From Verrucomicrobiales bacterium (GTDB lineage: Bacteria; Verrucomicrobiota; Verrucomicrobiia; Verrucomicrobiales; DEV007): DNA of 64,000 bases. Location of the stretch: NCBI GenBank assembly GCA_016795385.1, contig JAEUHI010000046.1, positions 151,168 through 215,167 on the forward strand, read 5' to 3'. The notes under the pieces were generated by a model. The model ran no database searches, was not told the DNA's origin, and saw only the letters and a program-made list of their open reading frames with translations. This document shows positions 44,635 through 52,198 of the stretch, in pieces. Numbering within the stretch: the first letter of the stretch is position 1; each line of letters begins with the position of its first letter. The translations under genes were made by a program, and so were the position numbers.

Positions 44635-46524
44635 ATGATCACGAGATCCGCTTTATTCCTGGTCTGCTCGTTTGCCTTTTCCATCGCCGGTCATGCTGTC
44701 GATCTGCCGCCGTCGCTCGTTTTCCGCGAGGGAAGTCCGAACGCCGTCTCTTTGGTCCGAGAAGGCGCGAAGCTCGATATCAATCTCGGAGCGGACCGGA
44801 GCATGGGCATGGGGGAAGTCGTGATTCTGACACACGCCCGCCGCGAGATCACCGAGTTGGCTCTGCCGGAAGGGGGGCTGCTGGTCAAGGTCATGGCCCC
44901 GGCGGCCTCGCGCGAATTTCTTGAGAACACGGCGGATTTTTGGGAGCAGTGGTGGTCGAAACGCTTCGACTACTACGAACAACAGGTGACACGGCGTCCT
45001 CTCCGCGATGTCGCGGTCGATCGTTACCTCGGCGACGGAGAGACATTCACGTGGCTCGGTCTCGAGTTCCGCCATCTGGCCACGCCCGGATACACCCGTG
45101 ACGGCGCTTGCTATGTGACGACCATCGATGGCGTGAAGGTGGCCTTTACCGGGGAATTGATCCGCGAGGGCGGGAGAGTGGCCGACCTCTATTCGTTCCA
45201 GGATGCGATTCCGGAGGCGAAAGTCGGGGGGTATCACGGTTACCTCGGGCGTCTCCCGGCCTGGCTGGCAAGTCTCGAGAAACTCGCCGCCGAAAAGCCG
45301 GACCTGATCGTGCCCTGGCGCGGGCCGATCCTCACCGATCCGGCCCGCGACCTTGCCGCCGCGGCCGAAAAGGCGAGGGCCATCTATCGGAATTACCTCG
45401 AGACGAACGCGCTGCATTGGTACTTCGGTGAGGAACGCATGTCGACCTGCGCCGACCTCGTCCTCGGGCCCGGTCACGGGGTGAAAGGGATGCCTTTCGC
45501 CGAGCATGTCGATCTGCCGGCATGGTGCCAGCATATCGGAACGACGAAGCTGCTCGTCTCTTCCTCGGGCCGGGGTTTTCTCCTCGACGTGGGAGGACCT
45601 TCGGTCCTGAAAAGTCTTGAGGCGTTCCGGGCGGAGGGTCTGGTGAAGGAGATTGATGGAATCTTTGCGACCCATGCCCACAACGACCACACCGCCGCCA
45701 TCGGTGAGGCGGCACGGCTTTATGGATGCCCGGTCTATGCGACGCCCGAGGTGGCGCCGGTTCTGTCCGGTCCCGGCGATTGGTTTCTTCCGGGCGTCTC
45801 GCCGAACCGGGTCGATGCCGTGACGGCCATGCAGGATGGCGCGTCCATGAAGTGGGAGGAATTCACGTTCACCTTCCGTTCCTTTCCCGGACAGATGCTG
45901 AACCATGGGGCGCTCCTCGTGGAGAAAGCCGGTGAGACTCCCGTCTTCTTCATCGGCGACTCGTTTTCGCCAAGCGGCATCGACGATTACTGCCTGATGA
46001 ACCGCAATCTTCTCCGCGAGGATGCGGGCTACCTGAAATGTTTCGAGATCGTCGCGGGCCTGCCTCCCGACACCTGGTTGGTGAACCAACACATTCCGCA
46101 CCGTTTCCGCTTCAATGCGGCTGAGACGGAATTCCTGCTCTCGCGTTATCGGCAGCGGATCGGGCTGATCGCGGGTTTTGTGGCGGGAGGGGAAGCGGAC
46201 AACGCGGTCGACGAACAATGGGCCTGGATCCGTCCCTACGGAGTCGAAGTCAAGCGCGGCGAAACGGTGAGTCTGACCCTGCGGATCTCGAATCATGCAA
46301 CGAAAGCGGAGGACTTCACGGCGACGTGGCACCCGCCCTTCGGAGGACAGGGTTCCACCGCCTCATCCACCGTGGCGGCCCGCGGTGACGGCGAATGGCA
46401 CCTTTCCCTGACGGTGCCGGCCGAGGCGGATCCGGGGGTTCACCTTGTCACCGCGGATGTCGCCCGAGGGGACGGCCTGCTGCTACCCCATTGGGCCGAG
46501 GCCCTGGTGAAGGTGGTTGACTGA
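44635..46524 (+). CDS. Exported tandem metallo-beta-lactamase-fold hydrolase
   Basis: The protein has 629 residues with a signal peptide (MITRSALFLVCSFAFSIAGHA). The N-terminal half looks like a metallo-beta-lactamase domain lacking HxHxDH. It keeps the later signature (LATPGYTRDGACYVTTIDGVKVAFTGELI) but has THARREIT where the metal site should be. Residues about 285-490 form an intact second copy with IFATHAHNDHTAAIG, then FPGQMLNHGALLV and VFFIGDSFSPSGIDDY. A C-terminal beta domain (VEVKRGETVSLTLRIS) follows. The substrate is unknown. The small exported protein just upstream is a likely partner. Confidence 0.82.
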   Translation: MITRSALFLVCSFAFSIAGHAVDLPPSLVFREGSPNAVSLVREGAKLDINLGADRSMGMGEVVILTHARREITELALPEGGLLVKVMAPAASREFLENTADFWEQWWSKRFDYYEQQVTRRPLRDVAVDRYLGDGETFTWLGLEFRHLATPGYTRDGACYVTTIDGVKVAFTGELIREGGRVADLYSFQDAIPEAKVGGYHGYLGRLPAWLASLEKLAAEKPDLIVPWRGPILTDPARDLAAAAEKARAIYRNYLETNALHWYFGEERMSTCADLVLGPGHGVKGMPFAEHVDLPAWCQHIGTTKLLVSSSGRGFLLDVGGPSVLKSLEAFRAEGLVKEIDGIFATHAHNDHTAAIGEAARLYGCPVYATPEVAPVLSGPGDWFLPGVSPNRVDAVTAMQDGASMKWEEFTFTFRSFPGQMLNHGALLVEKAGETPVFFIGDSFSPSGIDDYCLMNRNLLREDAGYLKCFEIVAGLPPDTWLVNQHIPHRFRFNAAETEFLLSRYRQRIGLIAGFVAGGEADNAVDEQWAWIRPYGVEVKRGETVSLTLRISNHATKAEDFTATWHPPFGGQGSTASSTVAARGDGEWHLSLTVPAEADPGVHLVTADVARGDGLLLPHWAEALVKVVD

Positions 46525-46553
46525 AGAGGGTCAAATGCGACGCCACACCCTCT
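46525..46553. other. Hairpin between convergent genes
   Basis: AGAGGGT (46525-46531) and ACCCTCT (46547-46553) form a seven-base stem with a 15-base loop between the convergent MBL-fold and histidine-kinase genes. No T tract is present, so terminator function is doubtful. The arms resemble those at 42080-42112. Confidence 0.4.
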
Positions 46554-46557
46554 CGGG

Positions 46558-47901
46558 TCAGGCTTCACCACCATCCCGCTTCAGGGGCGCGTCGGTGGTT
46601 TTCACGAAGCTCTGGGGCACGGTGATGGTGAAGGTGGTGCGCACGCCGGGCTGGCTCTCGACCTCGATGCGTCCATGGTGCGCCTCCACGGCGCGCTTTA
46701 CGATGGAAAGTCCGAGCCCCGTCCCCTTCACCTGGTTTTGGGCATGGTGTTTTTCGACACGGTAGAAGCGCTTGAAGATCAAAGGCAGGTCGGCGGCCGG
46801 GATGCCGATGCCATCATCGATCACCCGGATGAGGTAGCGGCCCTCCTCGCGGGTAAAGGAAATCGTGACGTGGAGCCCGGGTTCGCCATTCTGCTTGAGG
46901 GCGTTTTCGATCAAGTTGAAGAAGATCTGGTCCCAGTAGAAACGATCCCCGACGAGCGACCAATCCTGGGCCGGGTCGGCCTGGACGGCAACGCGGGCGT
47001 GTTTGCCCTCGATGATGGGCGCGAGCTGCCGGATCATCTCCTCGACGGAGTCGCGGAGATCGAAGGGCTCGAGGGTGAGGAGATCGGCGGCGCTTTCGAG
47101 TTTCGAGATTGTCAGCATGTCCTCGATGATGCGGGCGATGCGCTCGCCGTGTTTGCGCATCGTGCGGATGGCGCGGCGGTAGATGGCTTGCCCGAGATCG
47201 GTATCCGGCTCGTCCATCGTCTCGAGATAGCCGTTGATGATGGAGAGAGGGGTGCGGAGTTCGTGGGAGGCATTGGCAACGAAATCGCGGCGGATCTGCT
47301 CGGTCTCCAGCTCCGCGGTGATGTCCTTCATCAGGATCCACGATCCGGACGCTCCCGCACTCTGGCCGAAGGTGAGCGGCTCGGCTTCGACGAGAAGGGT
47401 GACATCGCGGAGTCGATCGCTGCGTCCGTCGCTGACGCGGAGGGTGACGTGATCGGAGACTTTCGAGCCGAGCTCGTCGGCCAGATCGAGGGTATCTTCC
47501 ACGCGGTGGTCACGACAAACCTCGAGGAAATCGCGCGACTGATAGGGCTGGGTGCTCGGGAAAAGGCGTCGCGCGGCCTCGTTCAGGAAGCGGATCTCAC
47601 GGTTGCGATCGAGGATGAAGATGGCGTCCTTGATCTCGTTGAGCAGGGCATCCTGGAATTCGCGTTGCTTTCGTTCGGAATCCCGCAACAAGGCGGCTTC
47701 GGAAAGGGTGTCGGTGAGGACGCGGCGGAATTCGTAAAGCGACGGGACGTCGGTGTAGCGAGGCAGATCCACGTTTCGGTCCGGTGGGGCGGTGCGAAGG
47801 GTGCGGGTGATCTCGCCGATCCCGCGTTTCAGCCGAAAATACCGGACGGCATACCAGGCGGCGACGCCGGCGGCCAGGAAAAATGGAATGGGAGAGTCCA
47901 A
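46558..47901 (-). CDS. PhoR-like membrane sensor histidine kinase
   Basis: The protein has 447 residues from a TTG at 47901, the first start-like codon after the regulator gene ends (47940); frames further upstream overlap that gene. One N-terminal membrane helix (PIPFFLAAGVAAWYAVRYF) is followed by a PAS domain (DAIFILDRNREIRFLNEAARRLF). HisKA has FVANASHELRTPLS with H213. The HATPase has NLIENALKQN, DDGIGIP and KGTGLGLSIVKR. There is no periplasmic sensor domain, as in many PhoR proteins. It follows a PhoB-like regulator by 38 bases, so phosphate-starvation sensing is likely but not proven. Confidence 0.88.
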   Translation of the reverse strand: MDSPIPFFLAAGVAAWYAVRYFRLKRGIGEITRTLRTAPPDRNVDLPRYTDVPSLYEFRRVLTDTLSEAALLRDSERKQREFQDALLNEIKDAIFILDRNREIRFLNEAARRLFPSTQPYQSRDFLEVCRDHRVEDTLDLADELGSKVSDHVTLRVSDGRSDRLRDVTLLVEAEPLTFGQSAGASGSWILMKDITAELETEQIRRDFVANASHELRTPLSIINGYLETMDEPDTDLGQAIYRRAIRTMRKHGERIARIIEDMLTISKLESAADLLTLEPFDLRDSVEEMIRQLAPIIEGKHARVAVQADPAQDWSLVGDRFYWDQIFFNLIENALKQNGEPGLHVTISFTREEGRYLIRVIDDGIGIPAADLPLIFKRFYRVEKHHAQNQVKGTGLGLSIVKRAVEAHHGRIEVESQPGVRTTFTITVPQSFVKTTDAPLKRDGGEA

Positions 47902-47939
47902 TGCGACACTCTGCTCGGTGGAGGGACGAAGGCGGCTGG

Positions 47940-48620
47940 TCAGGCCTCGTGGAAACGATAGCCCACGCCGCGCACGGTTTCGATGGAATTTCCGTGATTC
48001 CCGAGTTTTTCGCGGAGTCGCTTGATGTGGGTATCGAGGGTCCGGGTCTGGATGAGATCGTTGTAGCCCCACACCTTCTTGAGGAGATCACCCCGCTCCT
48101 GGGTGATGCCGGGGGACTCGATCATGAGGAGGAGGAGCTTGAACTCGGTGGCGGTGAGTTCGATCGACTGGCCGTCGAGATGCAGTTTGAGCGCGCTCTT
48201 GTCGAGGCTGAAGGGCCCGATCTCGACGACGCTGCTACCCTGGAGGGGATTGGTACGGCGCAGCAGGTTGCGGACGCGGAGCATGAGCTCCTTCGGGCTG
48301 AAGGGCTTGGAAAGATAGTCGTCGGCCCCGAGTTCGAGTCCGGTGATCTTTTCCTCGAGCCGCCCGCGGGCTGTCAGCATGATCACGGGGATCGACTTCG
48401 TCCGGGGATCTTCCCGGAGGTGGCGGTAGACGGTGAGTCCATCCATCTCGGGCAACATCAGATCGAGGATGATGAGATCGGGCTTCGAGGCGCGGGCGTG
48501 ATGGAGGGCCTCGAGGCCGGTGACGGCTTCGAGCAGTTTGTAGTCTTCCTCGCGCATCAGGTTGACCGCGATGAGTTCGCGGATGTCTTCCTCATCGTCG
48601 ACGATCAGAATGGTGGGCAT
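47940..48620 (-). CDS. PhoB-like winged-helix response regulator
   Basis: The protein has 226 residues from the ATG of MPTILIVDDEED; the longer upstream frame is discarded. The receiver domain has phospho-acceptor D53 in LIILDLMLPEMDG, VIMLTARG and LSKPFSPKEL. The C-terminal OmpR/PhoB winged helix includes ELTATEFKLLLLMIESPG, VWGYNDLIQTRTLDTHIKRLREKLG and ETVRGVGYRF. It precedes the PhoR-like kinase on the same strand. A palindrome, GTGACATTCCTGTCAC, lies 69 bases upstream of its start and could be an autoregulatory site. The PhoB identity rests on similarity of pattern. Confidence 0.92.
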   Translation of the reverse strand: MPTILIVDDEEDIRELIAVNLMREEDYKLLEAVTGLEALHHARASKPDLIILDLMLPEMDGLTVYRHLREDPRTKSIPVIMLTARGRLEEKITGLELGADDYLSKPFSPKELMLRVRNLLRRTNPLQGSSVVEIGPFSLDKSALKLHLDGQSIELTATEFKLLLLMIESPGITQERGDLLKKVWGYNDLIQTRTLDTHIKRLREKLGNHGNSIETVRGVGYRFHEA

Positions 48621-48688
48621 AAAAAGCGGGGCGGAGTCTGGTTCGTGAGCAGTGTCAAGTGACTTCCGCGAATAGAAAGGCCGCACCC

Positions 48689-48704
48689 GTGACATTCCTG
48701 TCAC
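48689..48704. promoter_or_regulatory. Palindrome in the divergent regulator/lipid-kinase promoter region
   Basis: GTGACA and TGTCAC flank TTCC, a perfect 6-4-6 palindrome about 70 bases upstream of the PhoB-like start. TGTCAC resembles half of an E. coli Pho box, but the inverted order differs from the direct repeats of that box. A second inverted pair, ATGTGA/TCACAT with an 11-base gap, is at 48755-48777, before the lipid kinase gene. Confidence 0.4.
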
Positions 48705-48793
48705 AAACCACCCGGTCGCCGGGGAACGCAAACCGTGAAATGGACTGACAATCCATGTGACGTTTTCGCAATCACATCCTACTATTCAAGCAC

Positions 48794-49738
48794 ATGGCAA
48801 GCAAATCCCGGGAGACAGAGCGCCACCCCAAACCGGAGTCGGTCCACGTCATCGTGAACCCGGCTCCGTCCCGCCGCATTCCCTTGCTCGCGATTTTGAA
48901 CCAGGCCTTCCGCGACGCGGGGATCTATTGGGACATCTCGATTACCCACGGAGCCGGCGACGGCGCCACTCTCGCCCGCAAAGCGGTGGAGGCGGGCGCC
49001 GGGGTCGTGGCGGTCTATGGCGGCGATGGCACGGTGATGGAGGTGGCCTCGGGCCTGCTCGAGAGCGATGTGCCGATGCTCATCCTCGGTGGTGGCACGG
49101 GCAATCTGGTGGCCTCGGAGCTGCGTTTGCCGACCCAATTGGAAAAGGCCTGCGAACTCATCTGTGGCGACGAATTTTCCACCCGGCGGATCGATGCGGG
49201 GATGATCGGCGACCAGCCTTTTCTCCTCCGTGTCGGTTGTGGGATCGAGGTCGGTGTGGTGCAGGAGGCGACCCGCGAGATGAAGGACCAGTTTGGCAAA
49301 TGGGCCTACGTCTGGGCGGCGATCAAGATGCTGCAGGAGATCCCGGAGGCGGACTACGAGCTGCTGATCGATGGCAATGAGATCGTGCAGGCAAGTGGGG
49401 TCGCCTGTGTCGTGGCGAACGCCGGCACGGTCGGCGTCGGGCGTCTCACCCTTGCTCCCTCGGTGGAGGTGAACGATGGGAAACTCGACGTGTTTCTCCT
49501 GAAACGGGCCAATATCGAGGGCATCGTGCAACTCGCGGGCAAGATGACGGGGCTCGACCGCCTCATCAAGGACGAGTTTCCCGCTCTCGACGCCTCCCAG
49601 ATGGTCACCCACTGGGCGGTCGAGACGGTCGAGATCCGCACCCAACCGGTCCTGGAGATCCAGGTGGACGGAGATGTCATCGCCAAGACACCGCAACTCG
49701 TGAGGGTGCTGCCTTTGGCCTTGCGGGTTGTGGTCTGA
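48794..49738 (+). CDS. Diacylglycerol kinase family lipid kinase
   Basis: The protein has 314 residues. The catalytic domain motifs are HVIVNPAPSRR, VVAVYGGDGTVMEVASGL (the GGDGT nucleotide loop) and LILGGGTGNLVASEL. The C-terminal beta domain contains VEVNDGKLDVFLLKR and VLEIQVDGD. DgkB/YegS-like enzymes phosphorylate diacylglycerol or related lipids at the membrane with ATP. It is transcribed away from the PhoB/PhoR-like genes across 173 bases that contain two palindromes. Phosphate control is possible but only inferred. Sphingoid bases are an alternative substrate. Confidence 0.9.
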   Translation: MASKSRETERHPKPESVHVIVNPAPSRRIPLLAILNQAFRDAGIYWDISITHGAGDGATLARKAVEAGAGVVAVYGGDGTVMEVASGLLESDVPMLILGGGTGNLVASELRLPTQLEKACELICGDEFSTRRIDAGMIGDQPFLLRVGCGIEVGVVQEATREMKDQFGKWAYVWAAIKMLQEIPEADYELLIDGNEIVQASGVACVVANAGTVGVGRLTLAPSVEVNDGKLDVFLLKRANIEGIVQLAGKMTGLDRLIKDEFPALDASQMVTHWAVETVEIRTQPVLEIQVDGDVIAKTPQLVRVLPLALRVVV

Positions 49739-49745
49739 GGTTTTT

Positions 49746-49843
49746 GTCCGCCCGGCGGACGAGTGGAGCAAAAACGCCATGTGAAAGTCGTTTTGTCTGG
49801 CGGGAAACGTGCTATCGTAAGCGCGTCCGCCAAGGGTGCGGAC
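49746..49843 (+). repeat. Two hairpins with identical arms before the ankyrin/L,D-transpeptidase gene
   Basis: GTCCGC and GCGGAC occur as a hairpin at 49746-49760 (three-base loop) and again at 49825-49843 (seven-base loop). Identical arms allow each left arm to pair with either right arm. The 141 bases between the lipid kinase stop and the ATG at 49880 hold no other recognised element. Confidence 0.4.
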
Positions 49844-49879
49844 CCTGCCATTTTCAGCAATGACGATCCACCGACCCGG

Positions 49880-52198
49880 ATGAGACCCGCGGCCCTCTTC
49901 TTCAGAACCTTTCTGCTGGCGGTTTTCACGCTCTCGCTTCTCGCGGGCGCGATCATCGGAGATTATTACTTCCGCCATGAAGTGACGCGGAAAGCAAAGC
50001 GGTTTCTGTCGGAAAAAGGCGTCGATCTTTCGCCCGCGAGCGCGATCGAGGCTGCCAGGAAGGGCGAACTCATCCTGCTGGAACAGCTCGAACTCGCCGG
50101 GATCAGTCTCGGGAAAGGGGATGATCGTGGGTTGACCCCTCTCCTCGCCGCCGTGAAGGCCGGAAATCATCCTTCGATCGAGTTTTTGATGAACCGCGAA
50201 GCGGTGAAGGAATCGATCAACCGCATCACCGAGCCGGAACGGGAGACCCCCCTCGCCGTGGCCTTGCGGGAACGGGATTTTCCCTTGGTGGAGCGACTCC
50301 TCGAGAAGGGGGCTTCCCTTGAGGTGGATGTGGAGCCCGGGGTGCCGTTCCTCATGGCGGCAGTGAAGTCGGGCGACGGTGAACTGATCGACTACCTGAT
50401 CGCGAAAGGCGTCGATGTGGATTACCGGAGCGCCCAGCCGACGACGGCTCTCGCCTTGGCCGCGGAAAAGGGCGATGTCTCCCTGATGGAGCGCTTGATC
50501 AAGGCGGGCGCGGATCCGAACACCCGCGGCACGACCGGAAAATCCCTCCTGATCGAAGCGGTGAAGGACGGGAGTCGTGAAGAGTTCGACCTCCTTCTCG
50601 CGCACCAGGCGGAAGTCAATGCGACCACCCGCGATGGCAAGGGCGGTGAGATGACGGCGCTCAGTTTCGCCATCGCCGGCGAGGATCGGGAGATGCAGGA
50701 AGCCTTGCTCAAGGCCGGAGCCACGGCCGACGTCGCTGGCCTGGGCGGGCATCCGTTGCTCTACGAAGCGGTGGCGGCGGGGGATCACGATCTGACGAAG
50801 CGCCTCCTTGCACAGGGGGCGAAGAGCGAGGTGCTCTCGCTGGAGAAGAAGTCTCCTTTGGTAGCCGCGGTCGAGCGCGAAGATCTCGATCTGGTCGGTG
50901 TTTTGCTCGGTGCCAAGGCGGATCCCTCGTTCACCGGGGAAGGGGCTGCCTCACCTTTGCTGGCCGCGGTGGAGCTCGGCAATCTCGCGATCGTCGGACA
51001 GTTGATCGACAAGGGGGCCAAGGTGGACAAGCAGGCCCTCCTCGCCAAGGCCTTCGAGCAACGCAACGACCCGCTCATGAGTTTGATGCTCGACTCCGGT
51101 GCTGATCCGGAGTCGACCTTCCCCGGCTCCCAGGAGCGTGTTTTCGACGCTGCGGTGCGTGACGGAGCCACGGGCGCGGTGCGGACCCTTCTCGCGGCGG
51201 GAGCCAAAATCGGCGACAATCTCTGGGCGGCCTTGTTGACGGGGCAGGACGACCTCATCCGCCTGATTCTGGCCGCGGGTGCGAATCCCCGCCAGCCCGG
51301 TCCTGATGGCCAGGACCCACTCGACTATTGCCTGACCAACGAGCGTTATGCCGCGGCCCGCATTCTCCTCGACGGAGGGGCGGATCCCAACGCCCGCTAC
51401 GATGAGAAAGAGACCTGGCTCTCGAGGTCCGTCCGCGAGGGGAACGCCGATGTGGCCCTCGCCCTCGTCGAGAAAGGCGCGACGGTGAAGGGCGTGAAGA
51501 CCAGTGACGGGCATTCCCTGATCGGATGGGCTCTCGCCAACAAGATGACCGATGTGGCGGTGGCCCTCGTCAAAGCGGGGATCGAACTCGATGCGGATGA
51601 GAAGATCCCGGCGACCGCGGCTTTCCGTGAGAAGTTCGACAGCACCACCTTCCGATACCACCTCCAGGTCGACAGCAGGATCCGCCCGATCATGATGGCG
51701 GCGGCCCAGCGAAACCATGAAGTCGCCCAGGCCCTCATGGATGCCGGGGCGAAGGGTAACGCTTACTCGCGCAAGTATCTCTCCGGAGCGATCATCGGAT
51801 CCTGGTTCAAGGACACCCGTCTCCAACAGATCTGCCTGCTCGGAAAGGTGCCGGATCCCCAGCCGCGCAAGGTGATTGTCGATCTGTCGACCCAGCGGGT
51901 AACGCTCTATGAGAACGGGGTGGCCACTTATTCCACCGCGTGTTCGACCGGGCGTGCGGGCTATCGCACACCACCGGGAGAATACGTGATCAGCGATCAA
52001 AACCGTCACCATACCTCGACGATCTACCACTCGAGCATGCCTTTCTTCCAGCGCTTCAGCTTCGCGGCCTTTGGTCTGCACCAGGGGCATCTCCCCGGTT
52101 ATCCGGCGTCCCACGGGTGCATCCGCCTCAGCTACGAGGGGGCGAGGTATCTCTTCGGCAAACTCGAGGTCGGTGATCTCGCGATCGTTCAGCCCTGA
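49880..52198 (+). CDS. Membrane-anchored ankyrin-repeat protein fused to L,D-transpeptidase
   Basis: The protein has 772 residues from the ATG of MRPAALFFRTFLLAVF; a GTG at 49763 gives a longer frame whose first 39 residues lack sense as a signal. An uncleaved N-terminal membrane helix (FLLAVFTLSLLAGAIIGDYYF) is followed by about fifteen ankyrin repeats, for example TTALALAAEKGDVSLMERLI and GADPNTRG. The C-terminal YkuD domain (KVIVDLSTQRVTLYENG, GLHQGHLPGYPASHGCIRLS) has C747 as nucleophile. Its catalytic loop resembles that of the transpeptidase at 1417-2352. It probably crosslinks peptidoglycan while ankyrins bind a partner. Its 3' end overlaps the convergent glycosyltransferase gene by ten bases. 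Confidence 0.9.
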   Translation: MRPAALFFRTFLLAVFTLSLLAGAIIGDYYFRHEVTRKAKRFLSEKGVDLSPASAIEAARKGELILLEQLELAGISLGKGDDRGLTPLLAAVKAGNHPSIEFLMNREAVKESINRITEPERETPLAVALRERDFPLVERLLEKGASLEVDVEPGVPFLMAAVKSGDGELIDYLIAKGVDVDYRSAQPTTALALAAEKGDVSLMERLIKAGADPNTRGTTGKSLLIEAVKDGSREEFDLLLAHQAEVNATTRDGKGGEMTALSFAIAGEDREMQEALLKAGATADVAGLGGHPLLYEAVAAGDHDLTKRLLAQGAKSEVLSLEKKSPLVAAVEREDLDLVGVLLGAKADPSFTGEGAASPLLAAVELGNLAIVGQLIDKGAKVDKQALLAKAFEQRNDPLMSLMLDSGADPESTFPGSQERVFDAAVRDGATGAVRTLLAAGAKIGDNLWAALLTGQDDLIRLILAAGANPRQPGPDGQDPLDYCLTNERYAAARILLDGGADPNARYDEKETWLSRSVREGNADVALALVEKGATVKGVKTSDGHSLIGWALANKMTDVAVALVKAGIELDADEKIPATAAFREKFDSTTFRYHLQVDSRIRPIMMAAAQRNHEVAQALMDAGAKGNAYSRKYLSGAIIGSWFKDTRLQQICLLGKVPDPQPRKVIVDLSTQRVTLYENGVATYSTACSTGRAGYRTPPGEYVISDQNRHHTSTIYHSSMPFFQRFSFAAFGLHQGHLPGYPASHGCIRLSYEGARYLFGKLEVGDLAIVQP

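Noticed and set aside
48689..48704. Palindrome considered as a classical Pho box
   Set aside because: E. coli Pho boxes are direct repeats spaced by four bases. This is an inverted repeat, so only a generic regulatory-site label is kept.
48782..50788. Long minus-strand open frame opposite the lipid kinase and ankyrin genes
   Set aside because: It runs antisense through two convincing plus-strand genes and has no domain.
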